Shown: piece after piece, positions 43,168 through 53,108 of the stretch
Numbering within the stretch: position 1 is the stretch's first letter
Layout: each line of letters opens with the position of its first letter
Source: Flavobacterium sp. Root901
Lineage (GTDB): Bacteria; Bacteroidota; Bacteroidia; Flavobacteriales; Flavobacteriaceae
NCBI RefSeq assembly: GCF_001429765.1
Contig: NZ_LMJB01000001.1
Span: 187,896 to 251,895 of the forward strand
Length of the DNA stretch: 64,000 bases
Direction of reading: 5' to 3'
Position numbers and translations under genes: made by a program
Notes under the pieces: generated by a model
Told to the model about the DNA's origin: nothing
What the model saw: only the letters and a program-made list of their open reading frames with translations
The model's database searches: none

Positions 43168-44697
43168 ATGAACATTTTAGATTGGGTTAACTTTGGAAAA
43201 GTCTCAGCTGAGAGAGATGAAAATCTTGCTGAATATTTTTATGATAATGGTGTATTGAAAAATATAATTTCAAGTCCACTCTCATTTTTAATTTTGGGAA
43301 GAAAAGGTGCAGGTAAAACTGCAGTTTTTAAATATTTAACTGAGAAAAAAGAAGATTTTCTTTCAGAAAAAGACTTGTTAGTTTCCTTATCATTTGATGA
43401 TTACAATTGGAATATACATTCGTTACTTCAAAATAATGAAAAAGCAGATTCTCTCTCATATAGACAATCTTGGAAATTCATAATCCTAATAGAAACAATT
43501 AAGGCAATTAGAAATTGGTACATTAAAAATAATAAATCTGCTCCAAAAGAAATTGAAAAAGCACATAAGCTTCTTGAAAAACTGTTTGATTCCCCTGTCC
43601 CATCAATTTATCAGATTATTGGAAACAAATTGCTTTCATTATCAGGATTAAAACTTCCTAAAGCTGGTCTTGATTTAGAGGATGGCTCATTTGATTCTAT
43701 AGAATTAAATGGCGGGGAAGTTTCTTTTGAAGACGTAAAAAAGAATGAAACTCTTCAACAACACCTTTCGGAAAACATTCAAAATATTATAAATAGCTTA
43801 GAAAAAGCATTACAATCACAAAAAGAAAGTGATCTAAAAGTTTTTATTTGTTTTGATAGAGTTGACGAAGCTTGGGATGATGTTTCATTTGATAGTTCAC
43901 GAAGAGTTATTGCTGGACTCATAAGTGCATGCGATGCTTTAACAAGTCAATATAAAGGTTTTGTACGTCCAATAGTTTTCCTACGCGAAGATATTTTTGA
44001 AGTTTTAAGTTTAAATGATTCAAATAAATTGAGAGAAGATTGTGGTCAATTACTTCATTGGAATAAAATATCTATTCAAAAGATGGTTCTTTCTCGAGTA
44101 AATTACTTTGCTACTACTAATCAAGAAAATACATATAGTAGCTTAGAGGAGATTTTTGAAAACAGAGAAATGCGTCAACGTGCCAAGCCATTAAACTATA
44201 TTATAAAAAGAACTATGATGCGTCCACGAGACCTTATAGCTTTTTTAAATCAGATAATTAGCTCAATGCGAGATAAGCAAGAAGATCCTTTTTCAGATAC
44301 CGAGTATACTTCCGAAGTGATAGATTCTGAATGCATATATGAAGCAGAGCCTGGTTATTCCGATTACTTAAAGAAAGAAATTATTGACGAATGGGGTGTT
44401 CAAAATCCAATGATTACTGATTTATTAAATAGTTTACAGAATAATTCATCAACTAATTTTACTCAAGATGACTTGTACAACGAATTAAAAAAGTTGAAGC
44501 CCGAATTAACTGAAACAGAAATGATTGAACATTTACGTTTTTTATTTGAAAATTCAATTATCGGATTTAAATTAGGACAATCTACAGAATGGAAATTCAA
44601 ATGTTTTTACCCTGCACAGGGATTTATTAGTTCACCTGAATATCGAGTACACGAGGGACTTGTAAGAGGATTAAATCTAAAAGAAAACAGAGAATAA
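43168..44697 (+). CDS. Orphan P-loop ATPase, Sll1717-like
   Basis: A 509-residue protein with an N-terminal P-loop ATPase domain. Walker A GRKGAGKT is at residues 44-51 and a Walker B-like FICFDRVDEAWDD at about 226-238. The downstream half has a helical region and a winged-helix-like C-terminus (DDLYNELKKLKPELTETEMIEHLRFLFENS). It matches my memory of the Sll1717 group, often found among accessory genes and sometimes in defence islands. No partner effector (nuclease, reverse transcriptase, TIR) is adjacent; neighbours are pyrR and a tiny lipoprotein. Codon use is AT-rich and the flanks are very AT-rich, suggesting acquisition. Function unknown. Confidence 0.8.
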   Translation: MNILDWVNFGKVSAERDENLAEYFYDNGVLKNIISSPLSFLILGRKGAGKTAVFKYLTEKKEDFLSEKDLLVSLSFDDYNWNIHSLLQNNEKADSLSYRQSWKFIILIETIKAIRNWYIKNNKSAPKEIEKAHKLLEKLFDSPVPSIYQIIGNKLLSLSGLKLPKAGLDLEDGSFDSIELNGGEVSFEDVKKNETLQQHLSENIQNIINSLEKALQSQKESDLKVFICFDRVDEAWDDVSFDSSRRVIAGLISACDALTSQYKGFVRPIVFLREDIFEVLSLNDSNKLREDCGQLLHWNKISIQKMVLSRVNYFATTNQENTYSSLEEIFENREMRQRAKPLNYIIKRTMMRPRDLIAFLNQIISSMRDKQEDPFSDTEYTSEVIDSECIYEAEPGYSDYLKKEIIDEWGVQNPMITDLLNSLQNNSSTNFTQDDLYNELKKLKPELTETEMIEHLRFLFENSIIGFKLGQSTEWKFKCFYPAQGFISSPEYRVHEGLVRGLNLKENRE

Positions 44698-44791
44698 AAA
44701 TCCAAATCCTAAAACATTTCCAAAAAATTCTATAACACATTTTCCTGATTCGTGAAGTAATTTTATTATGGAAATTTAAAAACTCAGAATC

Positions 44792-44965
44792 ATGCAAAAT
44801 AAAATTACAAGATTGTTAATGGTATTCGTAATACTGTTTTCATTTACAAGCTGTGAAGTTATAGGAGACATTTTTAAAGCCGGAATGGGATTCGGGATAT
44901 TTATCGTAATCTTTATTATTGCGATTGTAATCTGGATCTTTGCCAAAATGTTCGGCAGTAAATAG
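44792..44965 (+). CDS. Small lipoprotein with a transmembrane helix
   Basis: A 57-residue ORF. It opens MQNKITRLLMVFVILFSFTSC, a lipoprotein signal ending in SFTSC, then a short linker EVIGDIFKAGMGF and a hydrophobic segment IFIVIFIIAIVIWIFAKMFG near the C-terminus. This is a typical small Flavobacterium envelope protein, and a strong terminator follows 20 bp downstream. Function unknown. A minus-strand ORF over the same bases has no such features. Confidence 0.75.
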   Translation: MQNKITRLLMVFVILFSFTSCEVIGDIFKAGMGFGIFIVIFIIAIVIWIFAKMFGSK

Positions 44966-44982
44966 TTATCAATTATCAATAA

Positions 44983-45027
44983 AAAAAATCCCAAATTCCA
45001 ATTAAACTTGGAGTTTGGGATTTTTTT
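44983..45027 (+). terminator. Intrinsic terminator after the small lipoprotein
   Basis: A 16-bp stem (44986-45001 with 45008-45023, one G-T) and T run; the A run on its left makes it usable from the other strand as well. Confidence 0.9.
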
Positions 45028-45111
45028 ATGGATGTGAAAAACTTTGTCAAAATTGTAAAGTCAAAGATTGTAAATTGGAATTTGGAATTTCAATTATTGG
45101 AATTTAAAATA

Positions 45112-46800
<1,689 letters not shown>

Positions 46801-46871
46801 CTAAGTTTTTTTGGAGTTTTGTTTTACGCAGATGATTATTACGGCTTAGTGACTTTGCGAGATTAATTCAA

Positions 46872-47645
46872 CTACAACTTACTTTCTTTAGCCAGCGCTA
46901 CTTCTAAGCTTTCGAAATTTGGCAGGACTTTAGAAATTAATCCTTCTTTATTTAAAATAAAATGTGTTGGGAATGAATTTAACTGCAAAGATTCATTCAT
47001 ATATGCTTTCATATCCGGAATTACAGAATATGATAAAGGTTTTCGGGCTAAAAATGCTTTTAATTGATCTGATGAATCTTCTGCCAAACTTATAAAAACA
47101 ATATCTTTCCTGTCTTTGTATTCGTCCGTTAGTTTATTTACCTGCGGAAATTCTCTTATGCATGGCGTACAATGTATATACCAGCATTTTATCACGATTA
47201 TTTTTCCTTTCATTGATTCGTTTGTAACCAGATTTCCATCTAAATCTTTAAATGAAAAAGGAGGAAAAACAGTTCCTTCCATCTTATAATTTTTAAAAGC
47301 ATCGAAACCAATTTGATTGATTGTTGCTTTTATACTGGTATCGGTTTTTGGTTGAATTTTGAAGAGTTTATAACCATAAATTCCATCCTCAGATTTTAAT
47401 CTAATTGGAATAAAGTTTCCGTTTGCCAGCTGATCTAAAAAAGTTTCTTTTGAGATTTCTTTTGAAAAAACATCTAATGCCGTAAAATCTCTGGAAAGCA
47501 TAATATTTTTACTTTGATAAGAAGACCAGCCGTCAAAAGTTTTTTGAATCTGAATTGGATCTACTTCCGGATCTCCAAATTTATTTTGGGCCGAACTTAT
47601 CAAAAAAGTGAAAAGAAATACAATAAGACTGAAAGTTTTCTGCAT
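46872..47645 (-). CDS. TlpA-family thioredoxin-like exported protein
   Basis: A 257-residue exported protein. The signal peptide is MQKTFSLIVFLFTFLISSAQ, followed by about 100 residues of unknown fold and a TlpA/AhpC-type thioredoxin domain with active site WYIHCTPC (CTPC), then VFISLAEDS and the cis-Pro segment NSFPTHFILN. It probably reduces or shuffles thiols in the periplasm. I choose the ATG at 47645: the longer frame from 47699 adds MKKNFHYFWNQIK upstream of the promoter box, so it is not transcribed from it. Confidence 0.85.
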   Translation of the reverse strand: MQKTFSLIVFLFTFLISSAQNKFGDPEVDPIQIQKTFDGWSSYQSKNIMLSRDFTALDVFSKEISKETFLDQLANGNFIPIRLKSEDGIYGYKLFKIQPKTDTSIKATINQIGFDAFKNYKMEGTVFPPFSFKDLDGNLVTNESMKGKIIVIKCWYIHCTPCIREFPQVNKLTDEYKDRKDIVFISLAEDSSDQLKAFLARKPLSYSVIPDMKAYMNESLQLNSFPTHFILNKEGLISKVLPNFESLEVALAKESKL

Positions 47646-47673
47646 GGAATCTGAAACAATTTTTATTTGATTC

Positions 47674-47681
47674 CAAAAGTA
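47674..47681 (-). promoter_or_regulatory. -7 promoter box of the TlpA-like gene (TACTTTTG)
   Basis: An exact TAnnTTTG match on the minus strand, 28 bases before ATG 47645. Confidence 0.55.
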
Positions 47682-47731
47682 GTGAAAGTTTTTTTTCATT
47701 TCTCCTTTCGCCGAAATGAAAAACTTTATAA

Positions 47732-47763
47732 ATAAAAAAACCTGATAATAAAATTACCAGGTT
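47732..47763 (-). terminator. Probable terminator downstream of chiA
   Basis: AACCTG and CAGGTT pair on the minus strand over an AT loop, followed by seven T. About 150 bases after the chiA stop. Confidence 0.6.
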
Positions 47764-47911
47764 CATAATGCGATCCTCAAGGAGAAAACCAAATAACAAA
47801 TCTCCTTAATTCAATGCATTTATTCGAAATAAAAATAGATTAAAAAATAAATAACCAAACTCAATTTTAACCGTCCCAATTTTTTTATTTCTAATTTTCA
47901 ATTTCTTTATT

Positions 47912-50900
47912 CTAGTTTAAAAAGTTCATTACTTTAAAAGATTTTTTGTTTCCTGATTTGTCTGTTACCACCACTAAAAACAATTGTTTAGTTGAGAAAC
48001 TCTGACTCTGAAGCAATACTTCTTTATTGTTCTGAACATTTTTATGACTTACTAAATTTTGTCCTAATATGTTGAATACATCAACCTGAGCAATGTCTTC
48101 GTTTTCATTTGAAACGGATAGTGCATTGTTTTTAAAATACGCTATTGTTGCATTGCTTTTTGCCGAAATATCACCAAGAGCCAATGTTTTTGATGCTGAC
48201 TGAGATGCAAAATAAGCTGCATACGCTTTCGACAATTCAGATGAATTACCACAAGAAGAAGCATCCCAGTTTACAGACCAGGTCATTAAACCTCTCAAAG
48301 CAGGATAAGGTCCTCCAGGCTGCATCGTGTACGTTCTTCCTGAAAAAGTAGTTCCTGTTCTTAAATAATTCAAAGCACTAATTCCTTCAGCCGGAGTAAT
48401 ATAACCACTACCCGCAGCACTTGGACAAGCAGGTAATCCTATTAGGATTTTTGATGGCGGTAAACCATCAAAATGCATTCCGGTTGTACCAATGTTATAC
48501 CCTTTTACAAGCATATCTGTTAAAGCAGTCACCATATTTGCTCTCTTAGCTGAACCATAATACTGACCATCCAATGCGTTTTCTCCACCTGTATTATACA
48601 ATTGCACCGCTAACAAATCCAATTCATTACGTAAGTTTTGAATGATTGGCAGGAAGGAACCAAAAGTATCTGTATAGGTTGAATATCCACCTTGTACATA
48701 TTGTGTTTCCGGAGCCGCAGTTAATAAAAATCCGGTTCCGTAATATGTTTTTAATTCTTTACAGGCATCTACTATGTTTTTTAATCTTGGATAAGCAGAG
48801 ATTCCCGTATAAGAAATATCCCTTAAATTTCCTGCGTTAAAATTCATCGACCCGCCTTCAAAATCTAAATCAACTCCATCAAACTGATACTCGTCAATGA
48901 TTGCTTTCAGACCGTTAACAAAAATATTTTTCTGAGTTACATTGTCTAAAACAACATGTCCATTTTGTCCCCCAATAGAGACAATAACAGGAACGCCGCT
49001 GTCTCTTAAGGATTTAATATCATTTTTCAATAACTGCTTATTGAAAACGCCATTAGTCAAATACCTTGTATCGTTTGTAGTTAATACAGGTGTATAACCG
49101 TCACGATTAACTGTTTCTATAAAAGCATAATCAACTACGTTAAATTTGCTGCCAACTATTTGAGAAAAATATAAAAATGGAGCAGAAGAATTTTCCCAAG
49201 AGTGAGCATATCCTAAAATTACTTTTGAAGGAAGTGGAATAAACCTATTATTGCTGATTGGAGCAATTTTAATGGTATTGTTTAATGTCGTCACAGCAGA
49301 TTTATTATCGGTTGCCTTGATAACAACTGGATAATCCTGATAAGCAGATGGTGTAAAATTATACGTATAAGTATTATTTGTACCTGCTGTCATATTAAAT
49401 GTGCCTCCATTAATTGTAATTGTAACACCAGAAACAGATCCGTCACTATCAACAGCTGTAACTGAAATTGGCACAACCTGGAAAGAACTTTGGTTCACAG
49501 TAGTATTCGATGGTGAATTCCAAGTAATTACAGGCAGTGAATTAGGGCAGTTTGCACCTGAACAAGTTAATGTAAAACTATATGTTTTTGAATCTGTTGT
49601 TCCGTTTGATGCAGTAGCCGTAACGGTTAATGTATGAGAAAGCGAAAACTGATTTGCTGCCGGTGTCCAAACCGCTGTGTAAGTTCCCGAAGAATTTGAA
49701 GCACTAATGCTTTGTCCATCTAAACTAAATACAACAGATGATATTGTAGTAGCATCAGCAGCACTTAATCCAACAGTTGCAACAAAATTAATTGATGATC
49801 CTAAATTTATAGCAATCGCCGAAGCTGTTGGCGCTGTAATAGCAACCACCGGCTTAGTGGCCACTACCGCCTGTCTATTGAAATTATAAACGGTTGGAGT
49901 TGTTGGAACTGCAAAGTTGGCTAAGTTATTTGGATAATAAGTCACTTCTCCATTTTCCCATGTATTTAATTTCAAACTCAAAATTTGTGTATAACCTGCT
50001 ACAACTGAATTATCAAAAGTATAATTTCCTGATGCATCTGTTGTCGCTAAAACACTTTTCCAGTTATGTGTATTATCTGTCCATGGTAAAACTATCTCTA
50101 CTTTTGCACCAGCAACCGGAGTGGTTCCGTTTTTAACTGTTCCGCTGATTAGGTTTGCCAGAACTTGTGCTGATTTTGCTGTAGAACTTGTATTGAAATT
50201 ATAAACCGTTGGGTTTGCAGGAACTGGGAAGTTTGCCAGATTATTTGGAAAATAAGCTGTTTCACCGTTTTCCCAAGAGTTTAATTTTAAACTTGTAACT
50301 GTTGTATAACCTGCTACAACTGAATTATCAAAGCTGTATTTTCCTTGCGAATCTGTTGTTGCCAAGACACTTTTCCAGTTGTGTGTATTATCTGTCCATG
50401 GTAAAACTATCTCTACTTTTGCACCAGCAACCGGCGTTGTTCCGTTTTTAACTGTTCCGCTGATTTTATTTGAAGTTGATACAACATCCTGAGCAAAGTT
50501 TAATGTTTTATTGGCATTCAAATTAGAATAAACCGTTGACGCCGGAGTAAAAGTTTGTCCAGTTAAGGCAGCTGTTACGGTATAATTTCCGCCAGAAGCC
50601 AAAGTCAAAGTATATGCTCCGCTTGAATTAGTCGTTGCAGTAACATTTCCTGCTGTAGAAGCTGCTGTAATTGTTACGCCAGAAACTGCAGTACTTCCGT
50701 TAAGAACTGTTCCGCTTACTGTGTAAGTTACAACTGCTGCTCCCTGGCTAAAATTCAATGTTTTGTTTGAATCTATTGCATTGTAAACTGTAGAAGCCGG
50801 CGTGTATGAAAATCCAGTTTTTGCAGCAGTAACTGTATAATTTAATCCAGCTGTTAAACCTGCAATGCTGTAAACTCCGCTTGCGTTTGAAACTGCTGTT

Positions 50901-52645
50901 AATGTTGAACTTCCTGAAACTGCAGAAACTGTAACACCAGAAACTCCTGTACTTCCGTTAAGAACTGTTCCGCTTACTGTGTAAGTTGGCTGTGTTCCGT
51001 TAATGACAACTCCTGTTTGGTTCACTACAACATTGGTCAAAGTTACCGGAGTAAAAGTATAAGTCGCTTTTAAAGCTGAAACTGTATAGTTTTGTCCAGA
51101 AGTTAAGCTGTTGAATGTGAAATTTCCTGTAGCAGAAACTATTGTTTGAATTACGACATTACTTGCATTACGTAATTCAACTGTAACATCTGTAACTAAA
51201 GCTGATCCGTTTTTTGCAGAACCGGAAATACTTACTGTTCCCGGAACAACGCTTCCGAAAGAAGTATCAACCTGAGTTAATAATGAATTCGGGATAGAGC
51301 CTCTTGTATCCTGAGATAATTCCCAAATCATACCTCCGGCCAGATTTTTTGATTTTATATATTGTACTTTTAAATCCATGGATTGTTTATCTTCATAAGA
51401 GATAAACTCTTTTGTTGTAGCATTATATAAATAAGGAACTTTTGTGGTATTGTCAAAATATCTTACCCATCCGGCTGAAGCTGCAGATGGCGTTACTAAC
51501 ATCGTATTTGGATCTAAATAAGCATGTGAATTTGTAACCGGATTTCCGACTAAATCGCAAATTTCGATACTTCCAGATTTTTCACAAGCTCCAGAACCAT
51601 CCCATGTTCCTGTTGGGTTTTGCGGATTGGTGCATCCCGGAACTATATCTCTTGGCGCTGCAACAAATAATCCGTTTGTTGAATTAGTTGCAACATGATC
51701 GAATTTTTTTCCGTAGAAAGGTAATCCCATGATTAGTTTATTTGCAGGGAAGCCAATTACGTTTAAATATTGATTTGTTAATTCATCTAATGATTCAGAC
51801 TGTGTTGCGCCATATAACGGATCATTTGGATTTCCGCTTGCATATAAAGGAGCATTGTAGCATGTTTTATCATACCAGTTTCCACCAAAATCATATCCAA
51901 AATACGTGATATAATCACAATAAGTAGAAATGTCTTCTGTCATTCCGTATTGAGATCTGTTGTTTGGTCCAAGATATTGCTGAGCCACTTTTCTAACATT
52001 GTTTCCGGCTGCAATAGTGATTAATTTATTTGGCATAGCCTGACGCATTGCTTTCAATAAAAGCACTAAATTTTTGTTGTCGTCCGGGCTGTATTTTTGC
52101 GGAGGAACAGGCGAACCGTTAACGATTTCTGTACCATCAGTTCCGCCGGAAAGAGGATATTCCCAATCGATATCAAAACCATCAATAAAAGGATAAGTTA
52201 CAATGAAGTTTGCCATATCTGCAGCCAATGCGGCTCTTGCTACACTACTCGCAGCAATTGGAGATAAATCCTGGCCTTTTGTCCAGCCTCCTACAGAAAT
52301 TAAAACTTTTAAATGAGGATACTTTTCCTTTAACTTTTTCAAGTCATAAAAGTTTCCTTTTACCGGAGCATCCCATGGGATTCCACCTTCCATATGCTCA
52401 AAATCAGCATAGGTATCCAAACACTTTAATTTTGTATTCTCCGGATGGGCAGGATCATAAGTTGTCCCATAAAAAGAATAATTTAAATGCGTCAATTTAC
52501 TTCCATCAATTTTCGGGACATTGAAATCCCGGGCATAAATAGACCATTGTGCATAATATCCCACTACTTTTTTTCCGTGGGCAGGTTGTGCCAACGCAAG
52601 CAGGGGAAACAGTAACAAAAAGAGCAATCTGTAATAATGTTTCAT
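47912..52645 (-). CDS. chiA: ChiA: secreted chitinase with two GH18 domains
   Basis: A 1577-residue secreted chitinase. Signal peptide to LALAQ (about 20), then GH18 domain A with catalytic motif DGFDIDWE (near residue 160). Five CarboxypepD/Cna-B-like repeats follow between about 465 and 930, the last two near-identical, then two Ig-like domains (about 935-1125). GH18 domain B has DGVDLDFE near residue 1260. The last 80 residues form a T9SS sorting domain ending SFKVMNFLN. The two catalytic domains and the locus match F. johnsoniae ChiA, where one domain acts exo and the other endo. It is exported through the type IX system. Starting ATG 52645 gives a clean signal peptide. Confidence 0.95.
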   Translation of the reverse strand: MKHYYRLLFLLLFPLLALAQPAHGKKVVGYYAQWSIYARDFNVPKIDGSKLTHLNYSFYGTTYDPAHPENTKLKCLDTYADFEHMEGGIPWDAPVKGNFYDLKKLKEKYPHLKVLISVGGWTKGQDLSPIAASSVARAALAADMANFIVTYPFIDGFDIDWEYPLSGGTDGTEIVNGSPVPPQKYSPDDNKNLVLLLKAMRQAMPNKLITIAAGNNVRKVAQQYLGPNNRSQYGMTEDISTYCDYITYFGYDFGGNWYDKTCYNAPLYASGNPNDPLYGATQSESLDELTNQYLNVIGFPANKLIMGLPFYGKKFDHVATNSTNGLFVAAPRDIVPGCTNPQNPTGTWDGSGACEKSGSIEICDLVGNPVTNSHAYLDPNTMLVTPSAASAGWVRYFDNTTKVPYLYNATTKEFISYEDKQSMDLKVQYIKSKNLAGGMIWELSQDTRGSIPNSLLTQVDTSFGSVVPGTVSISGSAKNGSALVTDVTVELRNASNVVIQTIVSATGNFTFNSLTSGQNYTVSALKATYTFTPVTLTNVVVNQTGVVINGTQPTYTVSGTVLNGSTGVSGVTVSAVSGSSTLTAVSNASGVYSIAGLTAGLNYTVTAAKTGFSYTPASTVYNAIDSNKTLNFSQGAAVVTYTVSGTVLNGSTAVSGVTITAASTAGNVTATTNSSGAYTLTLASGGNYTVTAALTGQTFTPASTVYSNLNANKTLNFAQDVVSTSNKISGTVKNGTTPVAGAKVEIVLPWTDNTHNWKSVLATTDSQGKYSFDNSVVAGYTTVTSLKLNSWENGETAYFPNNLANFPVPANPTVYNFNTSSTAKSAQVLANLISGTVKNGTTPVAGAKVEIVLPWTDNTHNWKSVLATTDASGNYTFDNSVVAGYTQILSLKLNTWENGEVTYYPNNLANFAVPTTPTVYNFNRQAVVATKPVVAITAPTASAIAINLGSSINFVATVGLSAADATTISSVVFSLDGQSISASNSSGTYTAVWTPAANQFSLSHTLTVTATASNGTTDSKTYSFTLTCSGANCPNSLPVITWNSPSNTTVNQSSFQVVPISVTAVDSDGSVSGVTITINGGTFNMTAGTNNTYTYNFTPSAYQDYPVVIKATDNKSAVTTLNNTIKIAPISNNRFIPLPSKVILGYAHSWENSSAPFLYFSQIVGSKFNVVDYAFIETVNRDGYTPVLTTNDTRYLTNGVFNKQLLKNDIKSLRDSGVPVIVSIGGQNGHVVLDNVTQKNIFVNGLKAIIDEYQFDGVDLDFEGGSMNFNAGNLRDISYTGISAYPRLKNIVDACKELKTYYGTGFLLTAAPETQYVQGGYSTYTDTFGSFLPIIQNLRNELDLLAVQLYNTGGENALDGQYYGSAKRANMVTALTDMLVKGYNIGTTGMHFDGLPPSKILIGLPACPSAAGSGYITPAEGISALNYLRTGTTFSGRTYTMQPGGPYPALRGLMTWSVNWDASSCGNSSELSKAYAAYFASQSASKTLALGDISAKSNATIAYFKNNALSVSNENEDIAQVDVFNILGQNLVSHKNVQNNKEVLLQSQSFSTKQLFLVVVTDKSGNKKSFKVMNFLN
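49868..50485 (-). repeat. Tandem duplicated module inside chiA
   Basis: Two successive copies of about 318 bases encode ISGTVKNGTTPVAGAKVEI and then PWTDNTHNWKSVLATTD. A stretch of about 50 bases is identical in the two copies, which is more than the protein similarity requires. It looks like a recent duplication or gene conversion between copies 318 bases apart. Confidence 0.8.
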
Positions 52646-52681
52646 AATTAATAAATATTGGTTAATAGAAAATAAATAATT

Positions 52682-52742
52682 GGGCCGCAGCAGTGCTACC
52701 GCTGGGTTTCGCTCAACACAGGTTGGAAGGCTGTGCCGATTG
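52682..52742. other. GC-rich, structured block upstream of chiA
   Basis: About 60 bases of high GC in a region that is otherwise strongly AT-rich, containing a CACAG/CTGTG hairpin, a TGGGTT..CAACA pairing and GCAGCAGTGCT. It lies about 40 bases from the chiA ATG, within its 5' leader on the minus strand. I recall similar sequence as an intergenic repeat in Flavobacterium, unconfirmed. A leader RNA element or a repeat is possible. Confidence 0.4.
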
Positions 52743-53018
52743 GAAATAAACTCAAATTAAATTCTATAGATAAATATTACTATTACTGATTCTTCATAAT
52801 CATTAGCCAATAGTAGTGATTGATATTTATTTATAATTTTTAAAAAATTAATATTAAATACAAATGATAAATTTGGGACTACTCATCAATCTATACTCTT
52901 TTTTTGTCATGTTTGTGTTATTCTTTTTATTTGGTTTTTAAAAGGTTAATACTCCGTTAGTGGTTATTTTTTTATTTTATTCTGAAGATTCGAAAATGAA
53001 TTAGTTTAATTTAATTAC

Positions 53019-53042
53019 CTCTGCCAGAATGATCTGGCAGAG
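53019..53042. terminator. Perfect 9-bp hairpin downstream of the hexosaminidase gene
   Basis: CTCTGCCAG pairs with CTGGCAGAG over AATGAT. It lies 67 bases after the stop of the hexosaminidase gene on the minus strand, but no clear T run follows, so it may be a terminator, an mRNA 3' stabiliser, or a protein-binding dyad for chiA. Confidence 0.5.
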
Positions 53043-53108
53043 ACAATCAACACTTTTAAAACAATAGTGGTAACTTAAACTTACTAAATACTAATTCAAA
53101 CCAAACCT

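Larger units (their letters stand above)
52646..53108. other. 463-bp gap between chiA and the hexosaminidase gene
   Basis: Holds the chiA upstream region. Two features stand out: a GC-rich block at 52682-52742 and a perfect hairpin at 53019-53042, each listed separately. I see no exact TAnnTTTG box for chiA. The rest is AT-rich without an ORF. Confidence 0.6.

Noticed and set aside
43168..44697. A multi-gene defence island around the ATPase
   Set aside because: Neighbours are pyrR, pyrB, a small lipoprotein and an ABC-F gene, all ordinary. No nuclease, methylase, toxin or reverse transcriptase is present, so only a single-gene hypothesis is kept.
47581..47799. Minus-strand ORF of 72 residues overlapping the TlpA-like gene start
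   Set aside because: It overlaps the signal peptide and promoter box of the TlpA-like gene in another frame and has no recognisable features.
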